From Triangularia verruculosa (lineage: Eukaryota > Ascomycota > Sordariomycetes > Sordariales > Podosporaceae): DNA of 64,000 nucleotides. Numbering within the stretch: the first letter of the stretch is position 1; each line of letters starts with the position of its first letter. Positions 45,883 to 57,200 of this stretch are shown here, in pieces. Under the pieces are notes generated by a model. The model searched no databases, was not told the DNA's origin, and saw only the letters and a list, made by a program, of their open reading frames with translations. The stretch lies in NCBI GenBank assembly GCA_033296885.1, contig MU863898.1, positions 62,001-126,000 on the forward strand. Direction: 5' to 3'. A program made the position numbers and the translations under genes.

Positions 45883-46548
45883 TTTGATGGCCGGTTTGTT
45901 GATGTCGTGGAGGCTTGTTTGGTTGACGTAGTTGTGGATTGATGGTTGCTTGAGAAAGAGAAAGAGCTACGCAGACGGTGATGGCTCTGGCGAGTGTGGT
46001 GCCAAAAATCCAGAACCGTCAGTTTCCGACATAAGGTATGACCGTGTGGTTCGCCCATAAGTAGGGCTATTGAGGTACCTAATCATTTTAAAGGGCCTCA
46101 CATGCCTCTTATCCCCAAACTGGTTGGCATGCCTGGCTTTTCGACCGTGAGCAATGCGGGATATTTTGGTTAGGGAGTGAGACATTCGGCCGTAGACCTC
46201 ATGTTGCCCCACATGAGGCTTGCTCCAGGCCTGGAAAACATCCGAGACATCTCATTCCATGCCATCTGTCGTTCTGGACGGGTCTGTTCACCCGCGCCGC
46301 TTTATGGCCTGTTGAACTCTAGATACCTTAAGGTATCCATATGATGGGAGGTTACAATCGCCATTTATCGGGCATATATGGCACCATTCAACGTCCATAA
46401 ACATTTGGTACCTTAGGTAATAAGCCTGCGCTCCAAGTGGCCTCCAGGCTTTTTGGTCAAGTGGGTAACATCGGGCTAATTGTGTGTATATTGAAGGGAC
46501 CTATCTCACCAAGTACTTTAGAGTTTCAGCGCATTTACTCCTGAATCA
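45883..46548. other. Intergenic region
   Basis: About 670 nt between two minus-strand secreted-protein genes. It contains several AGGTACCT-like words (near 46072-46078, 46320-46335 and 46410-46420). No gene recognised. Confidence 0.4.
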
Positions 46549-47145
46549 TTAACAAGCACCAGTACCCCCGATGGTGATTCCGATCCTCTCAGTCTTGACC
46601 TCCCCACTCTTTCCCTCTACAACTTCACTGTCCATAGATGCTGTACCCGTCAAGACGATCTCCTCACCAGTGCTCTTGATATCGTCCACTTCCACAGCAA
46701 ATCCGCTCGCAAAGGCCCAGGGGCCCTGGCCACTAGCTCCGAATGTGTTGCTATCCCAACCGAAAACGGGATCGAGATGCGGGCCAATTGTGCCCTTTGG
46801 CTGCACGGTGAAGGCGTCATGAAGAGAGCCGGTCAAACGCTGGTCAACCTTGCCGGTGCCGGAGTAGGTGAAGCTAAAGTGAGTGGCGGTGCAAGTGGTC
46901 GAGGCCGAAGAATACTGAAGGGAAACGGCGAAGGTGCAGCTGTTGCTGGGAACGGTGCCGGGGCCGCTGCCGACGGAGAAAGAAGACAGGGAGATATGAG
47001 CGGACTGTCCGTCGCGGGAGATGATAATTGGAGAGTTCGAGACGGGACAACCGGACCCGGAGAGAGAGATGGAGGTGATCGCGACGGGCGATGTGACCTG
47101 GGCCAGAGAGAGGCCAGCGAAAAGAAGGGAGGCGGCAGTCTTCAT
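46549..47145 (-). CDS. Secreted DUF4360-type protein
   Basis: A single exon of 198 residues starts MKTAASLLFAG, with a clear signal peptide. The mature part begins SISLSGSGCP, the conserved opening of DUF4360, with four cysteines (in GSGCP, SNSCTF, STTCTA and the C-terminal GAC) likely forming two disulfides, and beta-rich composition (SLQYSSASTTCTATHFSFTY). Members are small secreted fungal proteins of unknown role. The in-frame extension upstream (from 47208) is not led by conserved sequence. Confidence 0.82.
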   Translation of the reverse strand: MKTAASLLFAGLSLAQVTSPVAITSISLSGSGCPVSNSPIIISRDGQSAHISLSSFSVGSGPGTVPSNSCTFAVSLQYSSASTTCTATHFSFTYSGTGKVDQRLTGSLHDAFTVQPKGTIGPHLDPVFGWDSNTFGASGQGPWAFASGFAVEVDDIKSTGEEIVLTGTASMDSEVVEGKSGEVKTERIGITIGGTGAC

Positions 47146-49534
47146 GCTGATGGTCGGAAGAAGTTGAAAGTGAGAATGGTCGTTGAATTGGAATTCGATG
47201 AAAAACAAGTTGTCTCAAGGGAGGGCATCTCGTGGGGTTTTATACATGGCTCTCGTGCGGTGAGACATCGGGATCCACATCGAATCTTTGACCATGACGA
47301 TCTTTTGCGCCTAATTTACCTAGGACTCGTGACTTTTCGCATTTGCTCTTTCCTGCTTACCTCAAAGCGCGAATCACAAACAAGAGCAAGTAATTGTCTT
47401 CTGACGACCTTATTCAGCCTCCTAATCGCGGCGTGACCCAGTTCTGCTGATGGAAGCGGTGAGCTTCGGTGAAGAGCGTGTTCCGAAGGAACCGATTCCG
47501 CGGGCTTGTTCAGGAAATTCCACGTGTCTGGATATTGATCTACAATCCACGCAAATACTGTTAATAGATACCTGAAACGGAGTATTGGGCGATGACGAAC
47601 AGTCTACCTGGTAAACGTGCTTGGCGGACTATCAAATTGCATCAATGGACCCGATCTCGTCGATCTTTTTTTTTAAAGCAGGAAGATCTTGAATGGGGTC
47701 TTTGTCTCAGGAGTCATCCACGTGTGCTTGCTACCAAAACCTCCATGGCATTCCAATGAAAGTTCCCTCCATTCCAGCCATGAGCAGTATCTTCCGGCTA
47801 TCCTGATGACCGGATATCTGTCTTCATCAGACCTAGAAAGCCCGATCGGATTAAGAGCCGGACAACATTGGATTGTGATTAGAGGATCAATCCCATGACC
47901 TGACGATATCTCTGATTCTCACCTTCTCGTAATTCGTGTTGATACCTATGTCGCTCTCTCCGAGCTCGGTCCAAGTCTAAACCGGTTCGTGTAACCGTCA
48001 TCACCGGCCTCTCACCTGGATGCCAGCCCAGGTTGTCTCGGTGAGTCTATTGTGATGGGCTGACAAATTCCCTCAGAACAGAATTCCACTACCATACCAG
48101 GTGGATTATTCTCCAATTGTGAGCATCGGTCTCGAGAGTCGAGACTCTTTGCCTGGTTCAGAGACGAAGAGTGTTCTTGCTGCTCCGTGTCAACTACAAC
48201 CAACCGCAGCACCTGTATATCTTTGTGCCAAGACTGCAACATGGCGTCTATACCTACATGAAGCCTGAATATTACCTGCTCTGGTAGAAGCCAAAAGAAC
48301 CCGACCAATGTAAGGTAATGGTAGTGCCAACTCTACAGCCGGCTGCATTTGGTGCTTTAGCTTTAAGCTGTTAGCACATACAGAAAAGGTCGAAAGTACC
48401 TAATTCCTGAGGTGATGTCCTCTTTTCAAAAATTCTTCTGCGGTGAGAGCAGCGTTTATCTTTGACTAACCCTAAACCTTTGAAATTTAAGGCCCTGACC
48501 GCTAGGGACACAGAAAGGAGGAGATTTCATCTTTCTCATGTGCCACCGCCGAGGTACGGCGTGATACTGGGCCTTTGCAGCGCCTCAGCCGCAAAAGGAC
48601 TCGCTCGACATCGACCCAAGAGATATCTGAAACGGATGCCTAAGTTTTATGGGTCTTCTGTCAGCAAGAGCCAAGAAACCCAGCTGGTCCGCCATTGGTC
48701 AATAGGCGGCTTAACCGCGTTGAGCGCAGTCGTAAAAGGACTGGGGTACTATTTCCGGCTGCTTCTTCTGGGTTGGCCGTCTGCTTAGCTACAACAAAAG
48801 GTCGCACCGGGTAGTGACACAGCAGGTCAATCAGGGCGTTGGCGCCTTGAAACAATGGTACTTGTTGATTCATAATCATTTCAACAAGAAACAGCGGTTG
48901 AAAATACTGCCCGTTCGAATTCCCCGTCGGGAAGGTTGTCCACCATGCAGAGGGATACGAGGTAACATCTTGGTCTTGGTGCTGACGAGGACGTCATCCC
49001 CAAGACACCAACCAGCTTGACACAGCCTGCCTAATCCATCTGTATGCTCTGGATAACCCGCAAATGCTCAGAGCCGAGTCAGTTTCGGCCTTGGTTCTCC
49101 AGCTGATTCGGCACCAGCCGCAACGGATCAATGCTGTATCAACCCACGGGGTGCCATGATTGGCGATTACCTCTAATGTGTGTGAGATGGGTCGAATCCC
49201 ATTGGAGAGCCGCACCTCCTCTGTACATGTACGACGACAGCCGTCCATGTGTGCATCAGCACCTGTCAGACCACCCCCCTGGGCCCCAACTTCGGTCGGA
49301 ATGGAAGGAAGTCTTTGCAACCCATGCGGCGAGGTAGGTATTGGCTGACTGTCGACCCCAAGACAAAGCCTGGCCGTACCGGTCTCTCCCCCTTTCATTC
49401 TTTTCCAGTCATCATTCTAGTCGCTCCTTCGTCAATTACCTACCTTACACGGCTTCACTGCCTTGATACTGACTCAGCTAGGTTTACGCTGCATTTCCTC
49501 GATTTTTCCTTCTTGATAGCAGGCATTCGCAGAT
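47146..49534. other. 2.4-kb region without a supported gene
   Basis: Short open frames (for example 48462-48788 plus and 48012-48308 minus) lack domains and splice support. One telomere-like word, CTAACCCTAAACC, lies at 48466-48478. No terminal repeats or transposase were seen. It could be promoter for the GT32 gene plus decayed sequence, and it separates the two secreted-protein genes from the PKS region. Confidence 0.45.
47238..47244 (-). promoter_or_regulatory. TATA box of DUF4360 gene
   Basis: TATAAAA on the minus strand lies about 95 nt before the ATG. Confidence 0.45.
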
Positions 49535-50725
49535 ATGGTGTCGCTCTTCACGCCCCCAGGCAAACCCAATCGCCTGGGGAATATTTACCTCAAAGCTGTC
49601 ATCATTCTCGCCTCATTCCTGCTCCTGGCTTTTGTGCTTCTCCCCGCCGAAGCAAGATCGCGGCTTTCGTCTACCCTTGGCGCAGGCGCCGGTAGCCAGC
49701 GAGTCGCCTCTCCGCCATCCACAGTCGAAGAAATCCCTAATATTGTTCACTACGTCTACATCCTGAAGGACCCCGCCGCCCAGTTTACCTTTGGCTTCTC
49801 CCACTTCCTCTCCATCTTCTCTGCCCACCACTTTCTCCACCCCAACAAGATAATCCTCCACACCAATTGCGATTCCGACTCCTTCCCCCTTCACGCCGCC
49901 AAAAACGGCACCTCTGGCAAATGGAACAAGCTTATCTTTGCCAACCCCGACTTCAACCTCGAAATCAACACTGTCCAAGTCCCTTCGGCCGCCTCCAACG
50001 GCAAGCCCATCGAAAACATGGAGCACAAGTCCGACTTTGTCCGCGTCGCCCAAGTGTACGAGCACGGCGGCATTTACATCGACTTTGACGTCCACGTCAT
50101 CCGCGACCTTTCCCCCCTCCGCAGAGCCGGATTCAAAGCCGTCAGTGGTCGGCAGCTGGGTGGGCAAATCAACAGCGGCACTTTTATGAGCGTCCCCAAG
50201 TCCAAGGTCATGGCCCTCTGGAAGAAGAAGATGGGCGAGGTCTACACCGGCGGATGGACGACCCATTCCAACGAGGTTATCACCGCCGTCGGGGAGCGAC
50301 TTGTCAGGGAGTCGGGGGAGATGCTGATCATGGAACGAGAGGCGTTCGCTCCCGGCAGCTGGAATAATGGCGACACCGACACCTTGTTTCGAGTGCACAA
50401 CGACACAAAGAACGCCGGTGTTAATGTCACCGATGTGTTTGCCGAAAAAGCGAGGCTACCGGATTTCGCAGAGGAGCTTCACGACAGATGGGACCATCCG
50501 GATAGGTTCGAAAAGTGGGAGGTAGACTGGAGTAGGACCTACTTGCTTCATGCGTTCACTCCAGATAGATGGTCTCACAAAGTTCCTGGGTTCGAACACA
50601 TCACGCCCAGGTACGTGTTGGAGAGGGAGAGCAATTTCGCCAGGGCTGTCTACCCCGTGGCAAAGATCATGTACGAGAAGGGGTGGATTGAGGAGGCGGA
50701 CTTGAACAGCCACGATGGCAGATGA
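49535..50725 (+). CDS. GT32-type glycosyltransferase, type II membrane protein
   Basis: A single exon encodes 396 residues. A short cytosolic N-terminus and one membrane anchor (AVIILASFLLLAFVLL, 21-36) suggest a Golgi type II topology. The DXD block is EHGGIYIDFDVHVIRDL (D183 and D185), preceded by KSDFVRVAQVY, typical of the sugar-binding DXD family that includes Och1, Sur1 and Csh1. QINSGTFMSVPKSK and the SNEVITAVGER region follow. The donor and acceptor are unknown. Sur1/Csh1 relatives add mannose to inositol phosphorylceramide, so a sphingolipid acceptor is possible but not shown. The gene is convergent with the PKS gene. Confidence 0.85.
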   Translation: MVSLFTPPGKPNRLGNIYLKAVIILASFLLLAFVLLPAEARSRLSSTLGAGAGSQRVASPPSTVEEIPNIVHYVYILKDPAAQFTFGFSHFLSIFSAHHFLHPNKIILHTNCDSDSFPLHAAKNGTSGKWNKLIFANPDFNLEINTVQVPSAASNGKPIENMEHKSDFVRVAQVYEHGGIYIDFDVHVIRDLSPLRRAGFKAVSGRQLGGQINSGTFMSVPKSKVMALWKKKMGEVYTGGWTTHSNEVITAVGERLVRESGEMLIMEREAFAPGSWNNGDTDTLFRVHNDTKNAGVNVTDVFAEKARLPDFAEELHDRWDHPDRFEKWEVDWSRTYLLHAFTPDRWSHKVPGFEHITPRYVLERESNFARAVYPVAKIMYEKGWIEEADLNSHDGR

Positions 50726-51280
50726 TTGCTGGTTGAATGGATATTACTGGGCTTCCACATGTACATACCTACTTTCGAACGACTACCATGTAAATAGAGT
50801 TGAAAAGGCATCCTAATAATAGAATTCACCACTAATACTACCTGCCCTTTCAAGCCTACAGGGGACTTTGGCGTTCCAGCACTCATGGATTGATAGCATA
50901 TTTCTTCAAAGTGTTGTTCTAGAGAAGTAGCAACCCGAACTCCCGTCCATAAAAGGCAGCCCAACCTAGGTAAGAAACAGGAAGAAGAAAGGCAAACGCC
51001 GACAACATTAACGCCAGACCCTACTGCTAGCCCCCCCACGCGATAGGCCACCACCCGCCACCCGAACGCCTCTCCCACTAGCAAACGCCGCGACCACCCG
51101 TACCACGCTTGAAACACGACCAAAGACAGCCGAAACAACCAAACGCCTCGTTTCTGATACCTAGTAATGACAGCGAGAAGAAAACACGTCATCAGTCATC
51201 CCCAGCACCATCAAAAACACATTTCTGTCGCCATCATCAACATCATCGGCCAACATCATGAACCATACTTGACTCCCTCT
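50726..51280. other. Convergent intergenic region between GT32 and PKS
   Basis: About 555 nt, 3' flanks only. No gene recognised. Confidence 0.4.
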
Positions 51281-54200
51281 TTACTTTGCAACAACAGCTC
51301 GCGTCGCCAATATATGCGTCGCCAACGCCCTCAAGCTAGCCGCCTGCGTGATGGTGGTCAACGCCAGCTCAACAGCTGTCTCTCTCCTGATCCAGTTTCT
51401 CAACTCCACCGACACCAGTGAGTCCAAGCCGTGCGAGCTCAGTGGCGCGTCAGGCTCGACCTCGTCCCTCGCAATCATCGTCATGGCCGACACCTTTGTG
51501 ATGAGGGCTTCGGTCAACCCAACCTGCGGATCAGCAGCCGTGGTCCACGAGGCAGTCGAAGCGGTGTTGGTAGCGTTCTGATTTTCGGCGTCGCCGCCCG
51601 TCAAGTCCGAGTGAAGGCGATCCTTGAGAAGGATGGGGTGTGAGTACTTCCAGGGGATGTCGTGCAGCGGCTTGCCGTGGACGTGGAGCTTGTACGCGAC
51701 GGCCTTGCCTTCTGGGCTGATGAACGGGGAGTCGCGGCCGTGGCCGATGGCGCTCTTGACCAGAGTGACAATGTCTTGCATGCGGAGGGTACCGCCGAGC
51801 GTGATTTGCAGCTTCTCAGCCATGCCGTGATCAGCGACATACCCTACACCCAAGACAACAGGCAGAGAGATCGAGACGGTGTGGCGACCTTGCTCGACAC
51901 GGAACTGCGAAAAGGCATCATAGAAAGACTGATGACAAAGAGGTTAGCAGTTGGTCGCCATGGTAAAAGTAGGGCAAGGTAAACTCACCGCCGTGCCAGC
52001 ATAGATATTCTGACCCGGATTCCCGCCATCGCCCAGGAAACTCGAGAGCGCGATGAAGAAGTCCAACCCGGGCAAGAGCTCATGCAAGTTCCAGGCTCCC
52101 TGGATTCTCGGAGAGGTGATATACTTCCAGTCATCATACGTCGCATTCACCATCAACTTGTCATTCAACACCAGCGCGCTGTGCACCACACCCTTCACAG
52201 GCGGCAGACCTTCCTTCTTCATCGCCGCAACCACCTCCTCTAGGGACTCCCGCGATCCAACATCACAAGCGTACGCCCTGAATCGAACACCACCTTCCGA
52301 TTCCGCATACTTCTTCAAGACCTTCTGCACCTCAGCTCCCTCCCCGCCGCTGCGACCAAGAACAACCACGTTCTTGGCCCCGGCATTCTCAATCATCCAA
52401 TCGGCAAGCGCCAGACCAATACCTCTGGTGCCGCCCGTGATCAAATAACTCGAGTTGGGATCCAGTTGAGCAGGTGGCGAAGGCCTGAGCGCGCTCTCAG
52501 CAAGGACCTTTTCGTCCTTGCCAAAAGTAACCACAATCTTGCCCGTGGTGTCACCGGCCTTGAGCTTGCGGAGACCTTCGGTAAACTGTGAAATTGGCAC
52601 CTCCGTCACAGGGCGGATCGGCACCACGACGCCCTTCTGCAGCAAGTTGACAACGTCGCCAATGATATCTCTCAAGTCATCGGGCCGGTGCTGATACAGG
52701 GCGCGGAGGTCGATGGTGCTGAAGGTGGCGTTGCGCTCAAACGCCTTCATGGACAGGTTGGTGTTCTGGAAGGCGTCCTTCTTGTTGATCTCGACGAAAC
52801 GCCCAAACGTGGCGACAAGAGACCAGGTTTCTTGGAGGAGCTCGCCAGTCAGGGAGTTGACGACGACATCCACTCCCTTGTTGCCAGTAGCGCAGAGGAT
52901 GCTGTCCCTGAACTGCGGGGTGCGGCTGGAAAAGATGTTTTCCTTGGGGATGCCATACGTTTCGTGCAAAAATGTCCTCTTGGCCTCGGTGCCCGCAGTA
53001 ACAAAGATGCGCGCACCGATGTGTTGAGCAATGACGATGGTGGCCTGGCCAACAGCACCCGCGGCAGAGTGGATGAGGACGGATTCGTTCTTGCGAAGGC
53101 GAGCTGTGTGAATGAGAGCAGCCACGGCCATGGTGTAAGCCAGCGGCAGCGTGGCAGCATCGATGCTGCTGATGCTGGTGGGAACCCGGGCAGCATGCCA
53201 TGATGGAAGCTTCTTGTAAGTTGCCAAGCCACTTCCTTCGAGGGACAAGAAGAAGACCCTGTCACCCTCCCTCAGGTGGGCGACCTGATCACCGGTCTTG
53301 ACCACAGTTCCGACACCGTCGAAACCAGGAGGAGCCCATGGGATAGAGCCAAACACAAGGTTGAGATCTCGGTAACTCAGGCCAGCCGCTTCGGTCTTGA
53401 CGACGACCTCATCGTTACCTAGGGACGTCTGCAGAACGTCGGTACGCTTGAAGTAAATTGACTCGGGGTTGCCAGCTGACTCCATCGTCATTTCCAAGCC
53501 ACGGTCGCCTGACCAGATGCTTTGCACAGCGCGGATAGCGACGCCTTGCTCGACACCAAACTGCTCCTTGAGCTCCTTCATCGCTCGCATGCGTCGTTGG
53601 TGGATGAGCCCGTCACGGAAGATGTAATCACGATCCTCGAGCGAGTTGACCTCTGGGTCGGCAAGCACTTTCACAACCTTGAGAATGGCGTCGATACCAT
53701 CGGTCCTCTCGGTAGTGCAGGGAATTCCCTCCATCATGAGGATGTGTTTGGGTTCGCTCTCCAGGCGAACGGTCCTGAGCATCCCCTTGATAACATTCAC
53801 CTCCGGAACCGGGGCTGCCTTGTCCTGCTCAGGAATAACCCAAAACATTCCCTTGTTGTGTATAGCCAGGCTCTTGATGGCGTTAAAGGTGTCCTCATCG
53901 ACGTCCTTGAGAAGACTGTGGCGAGGAGAGTCGATAACAAGGATATAGGCGTCCTCACCTTGCGCGTCGAGCTCGAGGAAAGGCTTGACTGTCGTGACGA
54001 GACCGAACTCCTCGGTGATGGTGTCGGCAACAAGTTGGGCATAGTCGAGCTCGTCGTCATCCATGAGGGGACCGGCCACGGTGATCTGAATCTTCTCCTC
54101 CTCTTCGGTGACCTTGCCGATCCTGCTGGACATGAATGCACTCAGCATCTGCTCCGGCTTGCCAGGGTGGTCTTGATACAGCACATCGACGCCAGTGAAC

Positions 54201-57200
54201 CCAGTGTCAACGAGCAGCTTATTCCAGCTGTCGAGCGCGAGCAACGGTCCAGACTCCCGATCACGGTAGTCGTCCTCAGCATACCACCAGCCTGGCAACA
54301 ATGCAAAGGGAAGGGTGATGGGTGCATGTCTGTTAGCCTCCAGTAGGATGACCTTGCCCCTCGGCTTCAGCAGACTCCGGACATTGGTCATGGTGGTGAT
54401 CATGTTCGCCGTCGCATGCAGCACGTTCGCCGCGACGATCAGATCGTACTCGCCCAGGCTGAAGCCCTGCTCGGCTGGATCGCGACTGATATCCAGCTTT
54501 TCATACGTGATTCGGTTGAGGTCCGACCACTTCTTGAGCTTGCCATCCCGAGCGTTCTCAAAGAAGCCACTTGAAATGTCGGTGAAGGTGTAGCTCAAAA
54601 ACGCACCCTCCTCGCGGTCCTTGGAGAGCTCCTGGAGAATTGGCAGCGTGGTACCGGCAGTGCCGGCACCAATCTCCAGGATCCGCATGTTGGGTTCCAG
54701 ATTGCTGAGGTCGTACACCAACTCGCCAACAAGCTGGCTGAAGTAGGCGTTCGAGACATCGGCCTCGTAGTGCCTGGTCAGCAACCCATCCTTGAGCATC
54801 ACTTCCAAAGGCTGGACCTGGTTCCTGAGAATGGGCACCAGCTGTTCTCCAATTGCACAGAGCAGCTCCCCTTGAGCACTGATAGCCTTGACCCCCTCCA
54901 CCAGCGCGACGGCATCGTCAATCTCCGGCCCCTCCGCATCAACAATCCTCCTAGCCCACTTCTTGAACTTGACCAGGTGATTCGGAATAGTCGACTCGTC
55001 ATCGTTGGCCGTCTCGATCAAAGCCTGGTCCACGAACCAACACGCAGCCGCATGCAAATCCCTCCCGCCCTCCATCTCTTGCTCACTGATTCGCTGAGGT
55101 GAGTAGCGCCTGAGCTGCTCCTCCTTCGGCAACAAGTCGAGCCTGGCAAGCAACTCAAACCGCCAGTTGACAGGCAGCCCGTTCTCCGGCAGCTCATCCT
55201 CGTCGTCACCAGACTGAAGCGCGCGGAAGGTCACCACCTCCCACTCAATAATCGGCTCCCGCTTGCCATTGTCATCCACAGCAAACGCAGCAACGCTCAT
55301 GAGCATTCTCCCCCCCTTGGCATCGTGCTCCAGGAGTCGAGTCACCGTCTCGATGCGCTCAGACTCTCCCAAAGCAATGTGGTTGGAAACCCTCAGCCGA
55401 TTGACGTGGTTGGGCATGAGCGCCAGCCGCTTCCAGTCAATCTCGCTGAAGGAACCACCACCCTGCAAAAAGCCGTCAAGAGTGGGAGGGTCGACGGTAT
55501 AAGGGGAACCGTATTTGCTCAGCAGATCCACCTCGGCACCCAAATCACGAAGCTTCTGGTCGATGACCGTGAACTTGTTACCCTTGCGGTAGCGCGTGGT
55601 ATTGCGGAAGGAAGGGCCGTAAAGTGTCCCCTGGAGACCATCCGCCGCATACACAACACCAGGGTCGTGCTCTTCCAGAGCCAGATCGCCAGAGGCAGTG
55701 CGCCGGAGCAGCGCAAGGGATTCCTTCGTCGCGGGACTTTCTGTGGGAAGGGGAACCGACTCGGCTTCGATCTTGCCGTAGCAGTGCGTGGCCCAAGACT
55801 GGGTGTCGTTGTGGAAGATTTGGACTTCAAACGACCACGAAGTAGAGGAGTAGCTGGCAGTGCCAGTGGGGGTGGGCTTGACTTTGGTGACGAGATCAAC
55901 GTTTTGCTCTTCCTCCACCTGAAGACTGCGGACTACGTGGATGTCCCGGAGCACAAATGCCTCAACAGGAGCAGGGGCGACGGCTCTTCGGAGGGCTTCA
56001 ATAGCACAACCCAGGTAGCCAGTCATGGGGAAGATGACAGCGCCCGACACGTTATGGTCGCGAATCCAGGGAATATCGTCCAGGCTGAAAAGCGAGCGGT
56101 AGGTGCGCTCTTGACCGTTGGCGTTGCCGGTGGAAGCTGCCTTGCGGCCGAGCAGAGGGTGGAAAGGCTCCCCGGGGAACATCAGCTCATGTGTGTGACG
56201 GGGCATGATCTCGTAACTGGTTGACTTGTCCCACGCATAAGCTGGTAGATCGGTCAGGACCTGAGCGTTGGTCTTGTCCGTCTGGTTTACGGCGCCGAGG
56301 TCGACAGAGATACCAGAGGTGAACAGGCCACTGACAAGATCAAGTAGCGCCTCGCCGCCATCCACCTTCCTGACCAAGGAAGGAAGGTAGAGGAAGGACT
56401 TGAGTGAGAGGTCCTCAACCGTGCGCTTGATGGGGTTCTTCAAGGCAGCGTGCGGGCCAATCTCAATAATGACATTGGGTGTCTGACCAGCCTTGGCGTC
56501 CTGCTGCTGAGAGAAGACCTTGGTGATAGCATCAGAAAACCGAACAGGGCGGACAAGGTTCTTGACCCAGTAGGACGAGTCGATGGAAGTCTCAACCTGG
56601 CCAGTGACAGAGGAAACAAAGACTGGCTTAGTGTCATCACTTTCGACAACGACGAACTCTTCATCGTAGTAGGGTTGGGTCGCCGCACGATACCAGTCTG
56701 CAACCTCCTCCATGTGACGAGAATGGTATGCCAAGCTGACCTTGAGCCTGCGGACAAACAGGCCCTGGTCGTCTGCGGCTTTGTGAATGGCCTCGATGGC
56801 GGCTGTGTCGCCAGAGACGGTGACACTGTTGGGGCTGTTTATGGCGCCAACAGTTGCATAGGCCTCACCTGCGTGCTCCTGGATGAGCTTTGACGCCTCC
56901 TCAAAGCCGACTCCCAGTGCCAACATGGCACCGACACCCCCCTTGGAAGCCAGCTGAGCCGCAGCTTGACCACGGAAGTAAGCGGTGGCGACCGCAGCTG
57001 TGAAGGAGATGAGCCCTGCCGTGTATGCGGCCGCCATTTCGCCACTCGAATGGCCAGTGACAGCCCTGGGTGTGATGCCCCAGCTTCTGAACAGCTCAAC
57101 AAGAGCAAGCTGAACGGCAGTGCAAGCAGGCTGACTAATCTCGGCATCATCCACGCGGGTCACTGAGGCATCCTTGCCGAGCTCTTCAGCCAACGACCAT

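Noticed and set aside
48462..48788. 108-codon plus-strand frame
   Set aside because: No family, no splice partner; insufficient evidence for a gene.
48895..48935. GTTCGAATTCC word resembling a tRNA T-loop
   Set aside because: Flanking bases do not pair into a T-stem and no acceptor or anticodon arm is present.
52713..53027. Large antisense frames across the PKS
   Set aside because: Shadows of the coding strand caused by codon bias; no independent domains.
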